DNA of 64,000 bases from Colicola sp016286205 (lineage in GTDB: Bacteria > Bacteroidota > Bacteroidia > Bacteroidales > Paludibacteraceae), in NCBI GenBank assembly GCA_016286205.1, contig JAEESF010000007.1, positions 1 through 64,000 on the forward strand. Reading direction: 5' to 3'. Numbering within the stretch: position 1 is the stretch's first letter; each line of letters starts with the position of its first letter. The position numbers and the translations under genes were made by a program. The notes beneath the pieces are model-generated. The model saw only the letters and a program-made list of their open reading frames with translations, was not told the DNA's origin and did not search any database. Positions 51,096 through 60,611 of the stretch are shown piece after piece.

Positions 51096-52310
51096 ATGAA
51101 TAGAGAAGATTTTCCGATACTGAATGAGAAGGTTTACGGGCGGCCGTTGGTCTATTTGGACAATGCCGCTACAAGCCAGAAACCGCAAGCGGTTTTGGAC
51201 GCTATCAGCGAAGCTTACACTCACTGGAATAGCAATATTCACCGTGGCGTTCATCATCTGAGCCAAGTGGCTACGCAGAAACACGAAGATGCGCGCCAAC
51301 GCATGGCGGATTTGATCCATGCCACCAGCAGCGACGAAATCATTTTTACCAAAGGTACAACCGACAGTTTGAATGCGTTAGCATTCAGCCTGGGCGAATT
51401 GTTGGTAAATGAAGGTGATGAGATTATCGTCAGCGCGATGGAACATCACTCCAATATCGTTCCATGGCAAATGCTCTGTGAGCGCAAGAAAGCGGTGTTG
51501 CGGCATATTCCTCTACGCGATGATTTAACGCTCGATATAGAGGCTTTTAAGGCACTTCTGAGCGATCGTACACGCTTGGTTTCGATTGCGCATGTCAGCA
51601 ATGTGTTAGGAACCATTAATCCCGTGGAAGAGATTATCCGTTTGGCGCACGAACGGCATATTCCTGTTTGTATCGATGGCGCACAAAGCGTGCCACATAT
51701 GCCGATTGACGTACAGCAGATGGATTGCGATTTTCTGGCTTTCTCCGGGCATAAGATGTATGGTCCGACCGGCATTGGCGTATTGTACGGCAAGCGTGAA
51801 TGGCTCGAGAAATTGCCGCCACACGAGGGTGGAGGAGAGATGATCAATCATGTACGCTGGAGCGGAACTACATTCAATCAATTGCCCTATAAATTCGAAG
51901 CGGGAACGCCTAATTTCGTAGGTAGTTATGCTTTGTCAGTGGCTGTTGACTATATGCAATCGATTGGTTTAGAGGCTATTGAGAAATACGAACGCGAACT
52001 GACTGAGTACTGCGAACAACAGTTACAAGCCATCGAAGGCATACGTATCTATGCCGCGGGGCAACCAAAAACAGGTGTTGTCAGTTTCAATTTCTATTCG
52101 GGCACTAAACTGGTTCATCCATTCGATGTAGGTACATTGCTTGACCGCCAAGGTATAGCTGTACGTACGGGGCATCACTGCGCTGAACCGCTGATCGATG
52201 AACTGGCTGTGCCCGGCACCGTACGCGTTTCGTTTGGTCTATACAACGACCGTTCGGATGTAGATGCGTTCATCGCGGCTTTGAAAAAAGCCATCGCTAT
52301 GTTGCAATAA
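51096..52310 (+). CDS. sufS: cysteine desulfurase SufS
   Basis: This PLP enzyme delivers sulfur from cysteine for iron-sulfur cluster assembly. It has LVYLDNAATSQKPQAVLDAI, NIHRGVHHLSQVAT, EHHSNIVPWQ, the PLP-lysine motif FLAFSGHKMYGPTG and the catalytic-Cys loop VRTGHHCAEPL. Its 404 residues are normal. No other suf genes are adjacent here. It lies nine bases after the acyltransferase gene. Confidence 0.92.
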   Translation: MNREDFPILNEKVYGRPLVYLDNAATSQKPQAVLDAISEAYTHWNSNIHRGVHHLSQVATQKHEDARQRMADLIHATSSDEIIFTKGTTDSLNALAFSLGELLVNEGDEIIVSAMEHHSNIVPWQMLCERKKAVLRHIPLRDDLTLDIEAFKALLSDRTRLVSIAHVSNVLGTINPVEEIIRLAHERHIPVCIDGAQSVPHMPIDVQQMDCDFLAFSGHKMYGPTGIGVLYGKREWLEKLPPHEGGGEMINHVRWSGTTFNQLPYKFEAGTPNFVGSYALSVAVDYMQSIGLEAIEKYERELTEYCEQQLQAIEGIRIYAAGQPKTGVVSFNFYSGTKLVHPFDVGTLLDRQGIAVRTGHHCAEPLIDELAVPGTVRVSFGLYNDRSDVDAFIAALKKAIAMLQ

Positions 52311-52315
52311 TTCAA

Positions 52316-52370
52316 AATCACGGAATATATATACATAGTATATATATAGGGTGGGGTAGGATACGTGATT
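52316..52370. terminator. nested AT-rich hairpin
   Basis: The arms TATATATAC (52326-52334) and GTATATATA (52338-52346) form a perfect hairpin. Outside it, AATCACG (52316-52322) pairs with CGTGATT (52364-52370). The structure begins right after the sufS stop and may terminate or stabilise its transcript; no T run follows. Confidence 0.4.
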
Positions 52371-52394
52371 GTCAGGTCATACACAGGGTATTAT

Positions 52395-53312
52395 ATGGTG
52401 ACTGTCCTTATTGGATTGTTATTCAGTATATTTTGTGTTTCTGCCGAACCACTACGCGTGGTGAGTTACAATGTAGAAAATCTCTTTTATCCCGAACGCG
52501 ACAGCCTAAATCCGGACACCAGTTTTACGCCTGGCGGAGAACATCGCTGGTCGTACACACGCTACTACCGCAAGGTGGAAAATATAGCCAAAGTGCTGAC
52601 CAATATCGGTGAATGGGATGGGGTAGATATCATCGGTTTACAGGAAGTGGAAAGTGCTGCGTGTTTGCGACGACTATGCTATACTTTGCGGCGCGGAGAA
52701 TACGATTTTGTTCATTATGACAGTCCTGACCAACGTGGAATTGATGTAGCGCTAGTCTATCGTAAAGCACGTTTTGATACTATTCAGACAAAGGTATTTC
52801 CGGTCGATTTAGGCGAACAGACCACGCGCGATATTCTCTATGTTTGCGGTCAAACAACGAAGCATGACACACTTCATTTCTTGGTGTGTCACTTACCATC
52901 TCAACTCAGCGGAACAGCCGAATCAGAATGGAAACGCGTAGCAGCCAAACAGGTATTGCAGCGCGCCATTGATTCTGTCCTATCTGTTCAACCAAACGCA
53001 CGCATCATCGTTATGGGTGATATGAACAGTCAGCCCAAAGATGATCTCGCAGGCCTGAAAAACCGCATGCTTACTTTCTCAAAAGAAGGCAAAGGTACGC
53101 ACAAATATCAAGGACAATGGACTTGCCTTGATCAATTCTATACGACTGATAATCTGTTGAATACGAGTTCTGTCAGAATCTACGATGCCGAATATATCCA
53201 GGAAGTGGATGAGAAATATCTGGACCTAAAACCCAAACGCTGCTTCATTGGTTATCGCTATCAGAATGGTTATTCTGATCATTTGCCGGTTGTGCTCGTT
53301 CTAGGAAATTAG
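52395..53312 (+). CDS. endonuclease/exonuclease/phosphatase family protein
   Basis: The ATG at 52395 gives a signal peptide (MVTVLIGLLFSIFCVSAE) and 305 residues. The upstream alternative is a GTG at 52365. The fold motifs are VVSYNVENLFYPERD, IIGLQEVES, IIVMGDMNSQP and YSDHLPVVLVL. Members cleave phosphodiester or phosphoester bonds; a secreted nuclease or phosphodiesterase is likely. Its 3' end overlaps the convergent esterase gene by 68 bases. Confidence 0.85.
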   Translation: MVTVLIGLLFSIFCVSAEPLRVVSYNVENLFYPERDSLNPDTSFTPGGEHRWSYTRYYRKVENIAKVLTNIGEWDGVDIIGLQEVESAACLRRLCYTLRRGEYDFVHYDSPDQRGIDVALVYRKARFDTIQTKVFPVDLGEQTTRDILYVCGQTTKHDTLHFLVCHLPSQLSGTAESEWKRVAAKQVLQRAIDSVLSVQPNARIIVMGDMNSQPKDDLAGLKNRMLTFSKEGKGTHKYQGQWTCLDQFYTTDNLLNTSSVRIYDAEYIQEVDEKYLDLKPKRCFIGYRYQNGYSDHLPVVLVLGN

Positions 53313-54045
53313 CCAAACACTTGCGCCACATACGCCAGTTGTGATGTCCGCGCTGCTCTATCCATTCGTGCGGATAACCTTTCTTCATCATACGCTTGTG
53401 AAAGCGTTTGCCGTTGGCATAGAACATATCGTCTTTTCCCACGTAGACATAATAGGCCTGGGTGGAATCTTTTGGCAACTGATCCTCGTGCAAAACCGGT
53501 GAAAAAAGTGCCACTGTTCTTACCCTATCCGGTCGCACATTAGCCACATTAGCCGCAATACGCCCGCCATCGCTCAAACCCGCTATCAGACAGGTAGATA
53601 CATTGTATGTTGTATCCACCATATCTATTAGGTCGCTGATGGCGTGTTCTATCTCATGTTCATGACTCAAACGCGGATAATGGACAACGCATTTCCATAG
53701 ATTTCCGTGCTTGACAGGACGTTCCTTGATCGGCCATTTATTGCAATCAGGCATCACCAAAATGATTGGCCCGCAACGCCCGGTAGCCATCATCGATTCC
53801 AACGTATCCGGTGCAAATCCCTTGTCTGACCATGCACCTTCATATCCGTTGATGCCATGAATCAGATATAACACTTGGCAACCTTCCTCACATCCTTTCG
53901 GAATATAAATATCTACATGCCTGCTGATATTCTCCGAATGGCTAAACCACTGAGTATGAATCAGTTTAGGCAATACGTCGATAGAGTCTTCCGATCGTAC
54001 GCTTAATGGTAGAAAGCATAGTAATATTAGGAAATATCTTTTCAT
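53245..54045 (-). CDS. secreted esterase, Fes/EstD-like alpha/beta hydrolase
   Basis: The frame is open to 54243, but MKRYFLILLCFLPLSVRSED at 54045 is a signal peptide and gives 266 residues. The nucleophile elbow is GLSDGG, and a C-terminal GHHNWRMW supplies the catalytic His. The layout resembles enterochelin-esterase-like enzymes (putative esterase family). It overlaps the end of the glycosyltransferase gene upstream by 80 bases on the same strand. Confidence 0.8.
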   Translation of the reverse strand: MKRYFLILLCFLPLSVRSEDSIDVLPKLIHTQWFSHSENISRHVDIYIPKGCEEGCQVLYLIHGINGYEGAWSDKGFAPDTLESMMATGRCGPIILVMPDCNKWPIKERPVKHGNLWKCVVHYPRLSHEHEIEHAISDLIDMVDTTYNVSTCLIAGLSDGGRIAANVANVRPDRVRTVALFSPVLHEDQLPKDSTQAYYVYVGKDDMFYANGKRFHKRMMKKGYPHEWIEQRGHHNWRMWRKCLANFLERAQPANDQNNHSDSDNQ

Positions 54046-55213
54046 TTTTGGCCTCAAGGATGGCTTTTTGAAACATTTCAATGAGTTTTTTTGCACAGTC
54101 AGAAATCTTATATTGCTCCATCGATTGCGCATATTTGAATCCCATTTCCCAACGTTCTTGCGGATGGTCAAACCAGTAGTCGATTCGTTGAGCCAAAGCT
54201 TTTGCATCTTTAGCCGGAAATTTACTGCAACTATCCAAAGCATAGGTATCCGTACCTGAATAACGTGCGGTAGCTATGACGGGTACTACTGCTTGTTGCA
54301 TCGCCTCTGTTATACTCATTCCTTCTACTTCTACTATGGCGCAATGAACAGCTAGATCAGCTTTCGCAGCTAGTTGGCGCAATTCTTCTCTATTATAGAA
54401 TCCCACGATAGGTTTATAACCGACTACACCATCTTCATAAAGTTTATTAGCCATACGCGTGTATGCTTCCAGTTTTGGTCCGCGCCCGGCTATATGTAGT
54501 CTAATACGCTTTGCGTATTTGCTCATACGAATCGCTTTATAGAGCGTTGGTTGGTCTTTTTCTATAGCCGTACGACCAATATAAATGAGGTCGAGTGGAC
54601 GATTTTCGTCAAAGTAATCTTTAGGAGGAGTTGTCGGACGAATACATTTATCGGGAATAACTCCGTTAGAGAGCGTAAAACACTTTGCTTTAACGCGATG
54701 ACGAATCAATCGATCACGCACATTATCAGTAGGACATTGGAGATATTTATAATTGTCGTAGAAGACGCGACACCAGTAGCGATAAAGTATCTTACAAATA
54801 AGATTACCACCTGCAAAACCTAAACAATTATACACTATATTTTCCGGATGTACATGATACGTTCCCGTGATAGGTTTACCGAGTTTTTTTGCACAATTCA
54901 TCACTGCATGATGAAGAAAAAAGGTCTCTTCCAGATGTACAACATCTGCCCATTGTACAGCTTCTTCTATTATTGGACCATGCCAATCGGCGTAGGCGTA
55001 GCCAAATGAATCAAGCATAGGTTGCATAAGTGGAAAATGGAACTTCTCCATAGGATAATCCGGTTGAGGTCCGTCTGGATTCTCAAAATTTTTTCCGGAC
55101 AATACTCTCACTTCTTGACCTTCCTCACGCAGAGCTTTTACTGTTCTTCTTGCGGACTCATCAAGGCCGTTTCCTTGACTATAATAACTGTTTACAACGA
55201 ATAGAATGTTCAT
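53966..55213 (-). CDS. GT4-family glycosyltransferase
   Basis: This 415-residue GT-B fold protein has an N-terminal MNILFVVNSYYSQGNGLDES domain and a C-terminal nucleotide-sugar domain with LIYIGRTAIEKDQPTLYKAI and VHCAIVEVEGMSITEAMQQA, the E-x7-E region. It probably adds a sugar to a lipid or surface glycan. Its own promoter (55246-55277) precedes it and the esterase gene follows with an overlap. Confidence 0.88.
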   Translation of the reverse strand: MNILFVVNSYYSQGNGLDESARRTVKALREEGQEVRVLSGKNFENPDGPQPDYPMEKFHFPLMQPMLDSFGYAYADWHGPIIEEAVQWADVVHLEETFFLHHAVMNCAKKLGKPITGTYHVHPENIVYNCLGFAGGNLICKILYRYWCRVFYDNYKYLQCPTDNVRDRLIRHRVKAKCFTLSNGVIPDKCIRPTTPPKDYFDENRPLDLIYIGRTAIEKDQPTLYKAIRMSKYAKRIRLHIAGRGPKLEAYTRMANKLYEDGVVGYKPIVGFYNREELRQLAAKADLAVHCAIVEVEGMSITEAMQQAVVPVIATARYSGTDTYALDSCSKFPAKDAKALAQRIDYWFDHPQERWEMGFKYAQSMEQYKISDCAKKLIEMFQKAILEAKNEKIFPNITMLSTIKRTIGRLYRRIA

Positions 55214-55245
55214 AACTTTTCCAATCTTTTTTGTTATTTTGATTG

Positions 55246-55277
55246 CAAAAGTACTGCTTCTCTGTTAAGTATACAAA
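55246..55277 (-). promoter_or_regulatory. promoter of the glycosyltransferase gene
   Basis: On the - strand, TTTG (55277-55274), a 20-base spacer and TACTTTTG (55253-55246) match the consensus exactly. The ATG lies about 30 bases downstream. Confidence 0.8.
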
Positions 55278-55378
55278 TCATTAATATAAATCGTAAATAA
55301 AATACAAAAATACGTCGCGAAATATGACGCAACGTATTTTTTTTCTTAATAATAGTATATTTTATGTAGATTACTCTC

Positions 55379-56323
55379 TTAACTCATCTCCAACATGCGT
55401 TGGATGGATGTAATAGCTTTTTCAGCTATTTCCTTCTTCACTTTCATTTCCGGAGTTTCGTTCAGAAGGCAGTTATACACTTTTTCCAGCGTATTCATCC
55501 GCATATATTCGCATTCGTTACAACTACATCCTACGCCTTCGGTTATTTCCGGTGGAACAGGAATAAATTCCTTATCAGGACACGCACGTTGCATCTCATG
55601 CAAAATTCCGCTCTCTGTTGCCACTATAAATCGCTTCTCAGGCGATGAAATAGCATAATCGAGCAATGCCTTGGTTGAACCAATTATATCGCTTTGTGCC
55701 AAAATGGTAGCCTTACATTCCGGATGAGCCAGTACTTTCGCATCCGAATATTCTTTTTTCAGTTGGATCAGTGCTTCCAGCGAAAATCTGCTATGCACAT
55801 GGCATGCACCATTCCACAGGAGCATTTCGCGACCGGTTACCGAATTGATATAACTGCCTAGATTATAATCCGGACCAAAGATGATCTTTGCATCTTTAGG
55901 CAGTTGATCTACTATCTTCTTGGCATTGGACGAAGTTACTACTACATCAGTCAGCGCTTTTACATCAGCCGAAGTATTCACATAGCTTACTACTATATGA
56001 TTCGGATGCTGCTTGCGAAAATCTGCCAAGTCTTCAGCACGACAACTGTCTGCCAACGAACAACCGGCAGCCATATCCGGAACCAGTACTTTTTTCTCCG
56101 GACATAGGATCTTCATAGTTTCGCCCATAAAATGCACGCCGCACATTACTAGTATATTCGCTTGCACGCGCGTAGCTTGCTGAGCTAAAGCCAAACTGTC
56201 TCCGATAAAATCGGCTATTTCTTGTATTTCAGGACGAGTGTAATAGTGTGCGAAGACAACCGCATTCTTTTCGCTCTTTAATTTCAGTATCTTCTGCTTC
56301 AATTCATCCTTATCGGTAGTCAT
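55379..56323 (-). CDS. nadA: quinolinate synthase
   Basis: NadA condenses iminoaspartate and dihydroxyacetone phosphate to quinolinate in NAD synthesis using a 4Fe-4S cluster. It has VVFAHYYTRPEIQEIADFIG, the cluster cysteines in VMCGVHFMGET, AHPECKATI and CSCNECEYM, and GPDYNLGSYI. The 314 residues are normal. A NAD synthesis gene in the same window as the ADP-ribose island may be coincidence. Confidence 0.93.
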   Translation of the reverse strand: MTTDKDELKQKILKLKSEKNAVVFAHYYTRPEIQEIADFIGDSLALAQQATRVQANILVMCGVHFMGETMKILCPEKKVLVPDMAAGCSLADSCRAEDLADFRKQHPNHIVVSYVNTSADVKALTDVVVTSSNAKKIVDQLPKDAKIIFGPDYNLGSYINSVTGREMLLWNGACHVHSRFSLEALIQLKKEYSDAKVLAHPECKATILAQSDIIGSTKALLDYAISSPEKRFIVATESGILHEMQRACPDKEFIPVPPEITEGVGCSCNECEYMRMNTLEKVYNCLLNETPEMKVKKEIAEKAITSIQRMLEMS

Positions 56324-56518
56324 ATCAAAAAATATCTAATTAATTTTTAAAATCTATTGGATATTATAGTCTGTTGAAATTGTAGATAAGTGACCTAACT
56401 GATTGATTTGTGGCGAATTAAAATTATCATTTTTTTTAGACGGATTGTTTATTATTTTGATAAGTTCAATGTGGAACATCTTATCTACTGAGTAACAATC
56501 CGGTTGTTAATAATTTGT

Positions 56519-57469
56519 TTATAACCACTTCTTTAGTCTGAAAATCAACAGAATAAGTACAACCGAAAATACCATCAATCCAAGCGCAAAGGCATAACCC
56601 AATCGCCAATGCAGTTCGGGCATAAAGTCGAAGTTCATGCCGTACAAACTACCAATCAATGTTGGTGGCAGGAAGATGATATTGATCACGGTGAATATCT
56701 TAATGATCTTGTTCTGTTCGATGTTTACCAAACCGAGGAAGGTATCTTGCAGGTAGTCCAGACGGTCAAAACCAAATCGGGTATAGTCGAACAGAGAATT
56801 GATATCCTTGATAATCATCGTCAATCGAGCACCTAATTCTTCTGGGAAAAAATCGCATTTCAGCAGGTTGCTGATAACGCGTTGCTTATCCAAAATATTT
56901 TGACGGATGATGGTCACTTTTTCCTGCAAATCCTTGATTTGAACAAGCAAATCTTCGTCCACGTGGTCGTTGTTAGCAGTTATCTGTTGCGATAGTTCGG
57001 TAATCATATCCGTTGTATCCTCTATCATATCGGCATCCTTCTCCACACGAGTCTCCATCAGCGCTACCAGTACATGATATCCGCTTGGAAAATTGCGCGT
57101 ATTGACGAACATCTTCTTGATAGTCTCGTTGAAACTGTCTAGTTCAACGTCGCGAATAGACACCAGTATTGAGTTCTTGATGATGAAGTTTACCGGTTCT
57201 ACCTCAAAATTCGATTTCAGGAAGTTACTGTTGGCCACAATCGAGTCGTCCGTTTGAATATAACGGCTCGAGAGCTCGATTTCCTCCATTTCTTCGTCTT
57301 CCTGGATTTCTATTTTCAGAAAACCTTCTAGCGTATCCTCCGTCTTGTCCGAAACATCCAACAGGTCAATCCAGATGATATCTTTCTTGTCCAGTTCTTT
57401 CAAGGCGGAGATGGTACGTGCTACTTTGATTTTCTCCTTATCTTTGTAGAATATTTTGATTTCCGACAT
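56519..57469 (-). CDS. corA: CorA-type magnesium/cobalt transporter
   Basis: The ATG at 57469 (MSEIKIFYKDKEKIKV) gives 316 residues; the frame extends ten codons further inside rsmA. The N-terminal cytoplasmic domain is followed by two C-terminal transmembrane helices and the selectivity motif YGMNFDFMPEL. CorA forms pentameric Mg2+ channels. It overlaps the rsmA end by 32 bases. Confidence 0.9.
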   Translation of the reverse strand: MSEIKIFYKDKEKIKVARTISALKELDKKDIIWIDLLDVSDKTEDTLEGFLKIEIQEDEEMEEIELSSRYIQTDDSIVANSNFLKSNFEVEPVNFIIKNSILVSIRDVELDSFNETIKKMFVNTRNFPSGYHVLVALMETRVEKDADMIEDTTDMITELSQQITANNDHVDEDLLVQIKDLQEKVTIIRQNILDKQRVISNLLKCDFFPEELGARLTMIIKDINSLFDYTRFGFDRLDYLQDTFLGLVNIEQNKIIKIFTVINIIFLPPTLIGSLYGMNFDFMPELHWRLGYAFALGLMVFSVVLILLIFRLKKWL

Positions 57470-58229
57470 GGCTTTCAATGATGTTTGTAAGTTCAACAAA
57501 TTCGTTTACACTCAGCTGTTCAGGGCGCTTTGTAAATATATTCTCTTCTAGGATCGGATTGCCTTTTCCTACCAGCTGTTGGAGAGAATTGCGCATCTGT
57601 TTTCGTCGTTGGTTGAATGCGGTTTTCACTACTGTTTTGAATAGCTGTTCATCGCATTCCAACCGTCTTCGTCGGTTGCGTGTCAATCGGATGACCGCCG
57701 ATTTCACTTTTGGCGGAGGATTAAACACATTTTCATCTACTGTAAAGAGATATTCTATATCATAGTAGGCCTGTAGCAGTACGCTCAGTATGCCGTAGGC
57801 TTTTTTGCCAGGCTTACTGGCTATACGCTCTGCCACTTCTTTCTGTATCATGCCCGAACAAACGGGTATACGGTCTTTGTATTCTAAAACCTTAAAGAAG
57901 ATTTGCGAGGATATATTATACGGATAGTTACCTATCACGTTAAATTCGCCTTCCGGAATCAGTTCATCTAGGTTAATCTTCAGAAAATCACCTTCTATTA
58001 GGTGCAGTTCCGGATACCATTCTTTCAAATAAGCAACCGACTCGCGGTCCAGTTCAATGGCCGTGAGTTGAATATTCGGATTCTGTAGGAGATATTGGGT
58101 TAGAACGCCCATACCCGGACCGATTTCGATGGTTCGGCCCGTATTGATGGTTTCAGCAATCTTCTGGGCGACGCTCAGGTCCGTCAAGAAGTGCTGCCCC
58201 AGAAATTTCTTGGCATGTACTTGCTGCAT
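57438..58229 (-). CDS. rsmA: 16S rRNA dimethyladenosine transferase
   Basis: It dimethylates A1518 and A1519 of 16S rRNA (KsgA). It begins HAKKFLGQHFLTDLSVAQKI and has the SAM site TIEIGPGMGVLTQYLL. The catalytic motif is NYPYN, a variant of the usual NLPYN. It is 263 residues long. A consensus promoter lies just upstream (58303-58334). Confidence 0.93.
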   Translation of the reverse strand: MQQVHAKKFLGQHFLTDLSVAQKIAETINTGRTIEIGPGMGVLTQYLLQNPNIQLTAIELDRESVAYLKEWYPELHLIEGDFLKINLDELIPEGEFNVIGNYPYNISSQIFFKVLEYKDRIPVCSGMIQKEVAERIASKPGKKAYGILSVLLQAYYDIEYLFTVDENVFNPPPKVKSAVIRLTRNRRRRLECDEQLFKTVVKTAFNQRRKQMRNSLQQLVGKGNPILEENIFTKRPEQLSVNEFVELTNIIESHVGNQNILQR

Positions 58230-58290
58230 TGTCCGCGTGATAATCGTCCATAGATTGTTTTTAATTTAGTTACTAATCAAGAGCAGAACT

Positions 58291-58308
58291 CTTTTGCGGC
58301 CGCAAAAG
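58291..58308. promoter_or_regulatory. 18-base palindrome at the rsmA start point
   Basis: CTTTTGCGGCCGCAAAAG is a perfect 18-base palindrome. It overlaps the TAnnTTTG box of the - strand rsmA promoter and covers the predicted transcription start. It may bind a dimeric regulator or be chance reuse of the TTTTGC motif. Confidence 0.4.
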
Positions 58309-58334
58309 TACTACAAAAAAATGACATACGCAAA
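58303..58334 (-). promoter_or_regulatory. rsmA promoter
   Basis: On the - strand, TTTG (58334-58331), in the extended form TTTGCGTATGTCA, a 20-base spacer and TACTTTTG (58310-58303). Confidence 0.8.
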
Positions 58335-58349
58335 TTTACGGGCATTTTT

Positions 58350-58381
58350 TTTGCATATATCAAATTTTTATTGTAATTTTG
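58350..58381 (+). promoter_or_regulatory. gtrA promoter
   Basis: TTTG at 58350-58353 (TTTGCATATATCAAA), a 20-base spacer and TAATTTTG at 58374-58381. The upstream boxes of this and the divergent rsmA promoter are only 15 bases apart. Confidence 0.8.
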
Positions 58382-58400
58382 CACCGAAAAATCAGCTTAT

Positions 58401-58910
58401 ATGAATCGATTGGCGCAAATAATAACTAGAATCATCGATTTTTTCTATACCCCGTTCCGCAAATGTGTGTCGGAGCAGGTTTTCCGCTATGCTGCGTGCG
58501 GCGGAGGCAATATGGTTCTCGATTGGGTTCTCTATTTCCTTATCTATAATTTTGTTATAGGCCACGACCTGATTAATCTGCAATTTACAATCTGCAATAT
58601 ACAAATAGCGCAAGCCATAACTCCCCACATCGCTACTCTTTGTATTGTTTTTCCTATTACGCTTCTGACCGGTTTCTGGTTGCAGAAATACGTCACTTTC
58701 ACTCAGTCCGACTTGCATAGCGCGCGTCAATTGGCGCGATATATCAGTGTTGTGGCGGTCAATCTGGCTATCAATTATTTTGGTCTGAAACTCTGCGTCG
58801 AGATTTGGGGTTGGTATCCTACGCCAAGCAAGATCCTCATCACGCTTATTACGGTTATCATTAGCTATTTTGGACAGAAATATTATTCTTTTAGAATAAA
58901 ATCTAACTGA
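58401..58910 (+). CDS. GtrA-family membrane protein
   Basis: This 169-residue protein has four transmembrane segments: FRYAACGGGNMVLDWVLYF, PHIATLCIVFPITLLTGFW, YISVVAVNLAINYFGLKLC and KILITLITVIISYFGQKYYS. The last, followed by a basic SFR, is the GtrA signature (FxxxKYxxF-like). GtrA proteins help flip undecaprenyl-linked sugars or act in glycan synthesis. It has its own promoter. Confidence 0.88.
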   Translation: MNRLAQIITRIIDFFYTPFRKCVSEQVFRYAACGGGNMVLDWVLYFLIYNFVIGHDLINLQFTICNIQIAQAITPHIATLCIVFPITLLTGFWLQKYVTFTQSDLHSARQLARYISVVAVNLAINYFGLKLCVEIWGWYPTPSKILITLITVIISYFGQKYYSFRIKSN

Positions 58911-58936
58911 TTCATTAACTTTAATCTCTTATTACT

Positions 58937-59113
58937 ATGTTAGGAACCATTATTTACGTTTTAGGTATTGTATGCGCCGTATGGTGTGTAGTAGACATTT
59001 TCAAAACAGCCAAATGTGGCCTTTTGGGTAAGATTCTTGCTTCTATCCTCGTTTTGGCTTTCAGTTGGATAGGCTTTGCCATCTACTATTTCCTCGTTCG
59101 CGGCAAAATCTGA
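58937..59113 (+). CDS. small two-helix membrane protein (PLDc_N-like)
   Basis: This 58-residue protein is MLGTIIYVLGIVCAVWCVVD at the start, then a short FKTAKCGLLGK loop and a second hydrophobic helix ending YYFLVRGKI. This two-helix layout with W-[IL]-x-F-x-x-YYF-[IL] resembles the phospholipase-D N-terminal-like (PLDc_N) family. It starts 26 bases after gtrA. It is too short to be picked up by many gene finders. Confidence 0.7.
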   Translation: MLGTIIYVLGIVCAVWCVVDIFKTAKCGLLGKILASILVLAFSWIGFAIYYFLVRGKI

Positions 59114-59139
59114 TATTTCGACCACTGGTTTCTGATACT

Positions 59140-60513
59140 ATGAATACCAAGTGTCTCCTTATCTCCGCTGCCTTTCTTGCGATGGCAGCTGTGTCCGCTT
59201 ATGCGGTTGACGAGTTGCAAATTAATCTCCCAGCGCAAGCTCAGGCCGTAGAAGATGCGCAGAAATTTGTTCCGGACACACTACGCCTGGATTTCTCTGC
59301 GGCAAAAGAGATTTATCTCGATGAATACCGCCTCCTCAACGATTTTGAGGATGGTATGCTCTGTGTCCAGGATGTGGTCACGGGCAAATGCGGTTTTCTC
59401 AATACCGATGGCGAATGGGCTATTCCGCTCTCGCTTTCTCTCGCCTCTTTTTATCCGGAGCGCCGGCCGGCTTTCCGCAACGGATATCTGGTCACCGAAC
59501 TAAGCAATGCTTCGGGCATTGTCATTATTGACAAAAAGGGCAAAATCACTCGTCTACCAAGTACTATCTTGCAGTGTTCCAATTTCACTCCCGATGGTTA
59601 TGCACTGGCGGTCAAGAAGATTCCTGTTAATAATTACCGCTACGATCAAAAACTGGTCTTTATCAATCCTCAGGGCCAGGAGATCATGACCGGAGTCTAT
59701 GCAGGCAAGCAATATCAGACCGAGGGCGATGCGTACAATACGCCTTATGTGCTAGTGAGCGAACCGCGTAGCGACCCATCGGACGATGTCTGGGGCACCA
59801 CCTACGTCAGCGCCTATCCTATGTCCGATGGCCTGGCGCCTTATTTTGACTATGTCGCACGCTTGTGGGGCTTTATCGATGCCACCGGCCGCAAAGTTAT
59901 CCCTGCTCAGTATAAGCGCGTACATGAGTTTTCCGAAGGACTGGCGGCTGTCCAAATGCCTTCCGATACTGATGCGCCCGAGAAATGGGGATTCATCAAC
60001 ACCTCTGGACAAATGGTTATTGGCCCGCGTTTTTCTATCCAGCCTGGCGATTTCTCCTGCGGCTATGCGTTGGTGCAGAAGGTCAACGAAACCTTTGTCT
60101 TTATCGACCGCAACGGCAATGTCAAAGGACCTGAGTATCACCAGGCGCTTGATTTCTATCACGGCTATGCGTTGGTGATGGATGAGGCTACGTGGACGCG
60201 CCATTGCATCAATACGCAGTTCGAGATTGTCAATATCGGTGACCAATGCCGAGTAAGCGACACCGAATATCTCTGGCGAGGACGTATCGTCGATGGCTAT
60301 CAGCATAGCATAGAAGGCTTCGATTTCATCGGACGCAAAACGGTTGTCAATATCTGGAATTACCGTGGCGTAAGTGGCAATACTGGCTATTTTGGCGCAC
60401 CTTATGCCGCGACCACCAGCGGACCTATGTTGGACATCGCGCATGACACTTTCCGTGCCTATGCCGACCTAACCGGCAAAGTCCGCTTCGTCCTCCTTCG
60501 TAACGAATTTTAA
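59140..60513 (+). CDS. secreted WG-repeat protein
   Basis: The ATG at 59140 gives a signal peptide (MNTKCLLISAAFLAMAAVSA). The 457-residue protein has WG repeats: CGFLNTDGEWAIPL, WGFIDATGRKVIPAQYKRV and WGFINTSGQMVIGPRF. WG (KWG) repeats form beta-propeller-like folds for binding. The frame is open further upstream but that part overlaps the small membrane gene. A terminator follows. Confidence 0.82.
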   Translation: MNTKCLLISAAFLAMAAVSAYAVDELQINLPAQAQAVEDAQKFVPDTLRLDFSAAKEIYLDEYRLLNDFEDGMLCVQDVVTGKCGFLNTDGEWAIPLSLSLASFYPERRPAFRNGYLVTELSNASGIVIIDKKGKITRLPSTILQCSNFTPDGYALAVKKIPVNNYRYDQKLVFINPQGQEIMTGVYAGKQYQTEGDAYNTPYVLVSEPRSDPSDDVWGTTYVSAYPMSDGLAPYFDYVARLWGFIDATGRKVIPAQYKRVHEFSEGLAAVQMPSDTDAPEKWGFINTSGQMVIGPRFSIQPGDFSCGYALVQKVNETFVFIDRNGNVKGPEYHQALDFYHGYALVMDEATWTRHCINTQFEIVNIGDQCRVSDTEYLWRGRIVDGYQHSIEGFDFIGRKTVVNIWNYRGVSGNTGYFGAPYAATTSGPMLDIAHDTFRAYADLTGKVRFVLLRNEF

Positions 60514-60544
60514 TACAACGTTTTGACATAAATCCTCCTGTATA

Positions 60545-60572
60545 AAAAGCGACTTCCAAAGCCGCTTTTTTT
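60545..60572 (+). terminator. terminator after the WG-repeat gene
   Basis: AAAAGCGACTT/AAGCCGCTTTT stem with one mismatch and a 3-base loop, followed by a T run. It lies about 30 bases after the stop. Confidence 0.75.
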
Positions 60573-60611
60573 GTATTTTTTACAAAAAAGTTGTAAAATC
60601 TACTTTATAAA

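Noticed and set aside
56382..56488. 9-base inverted repeat GTAGATAAG/CTTATCTAC between corA and nadA
   Set aside because: Arms are 89 bases apart in an AT-rich spacer with no further structure or duplication; chance is likely.
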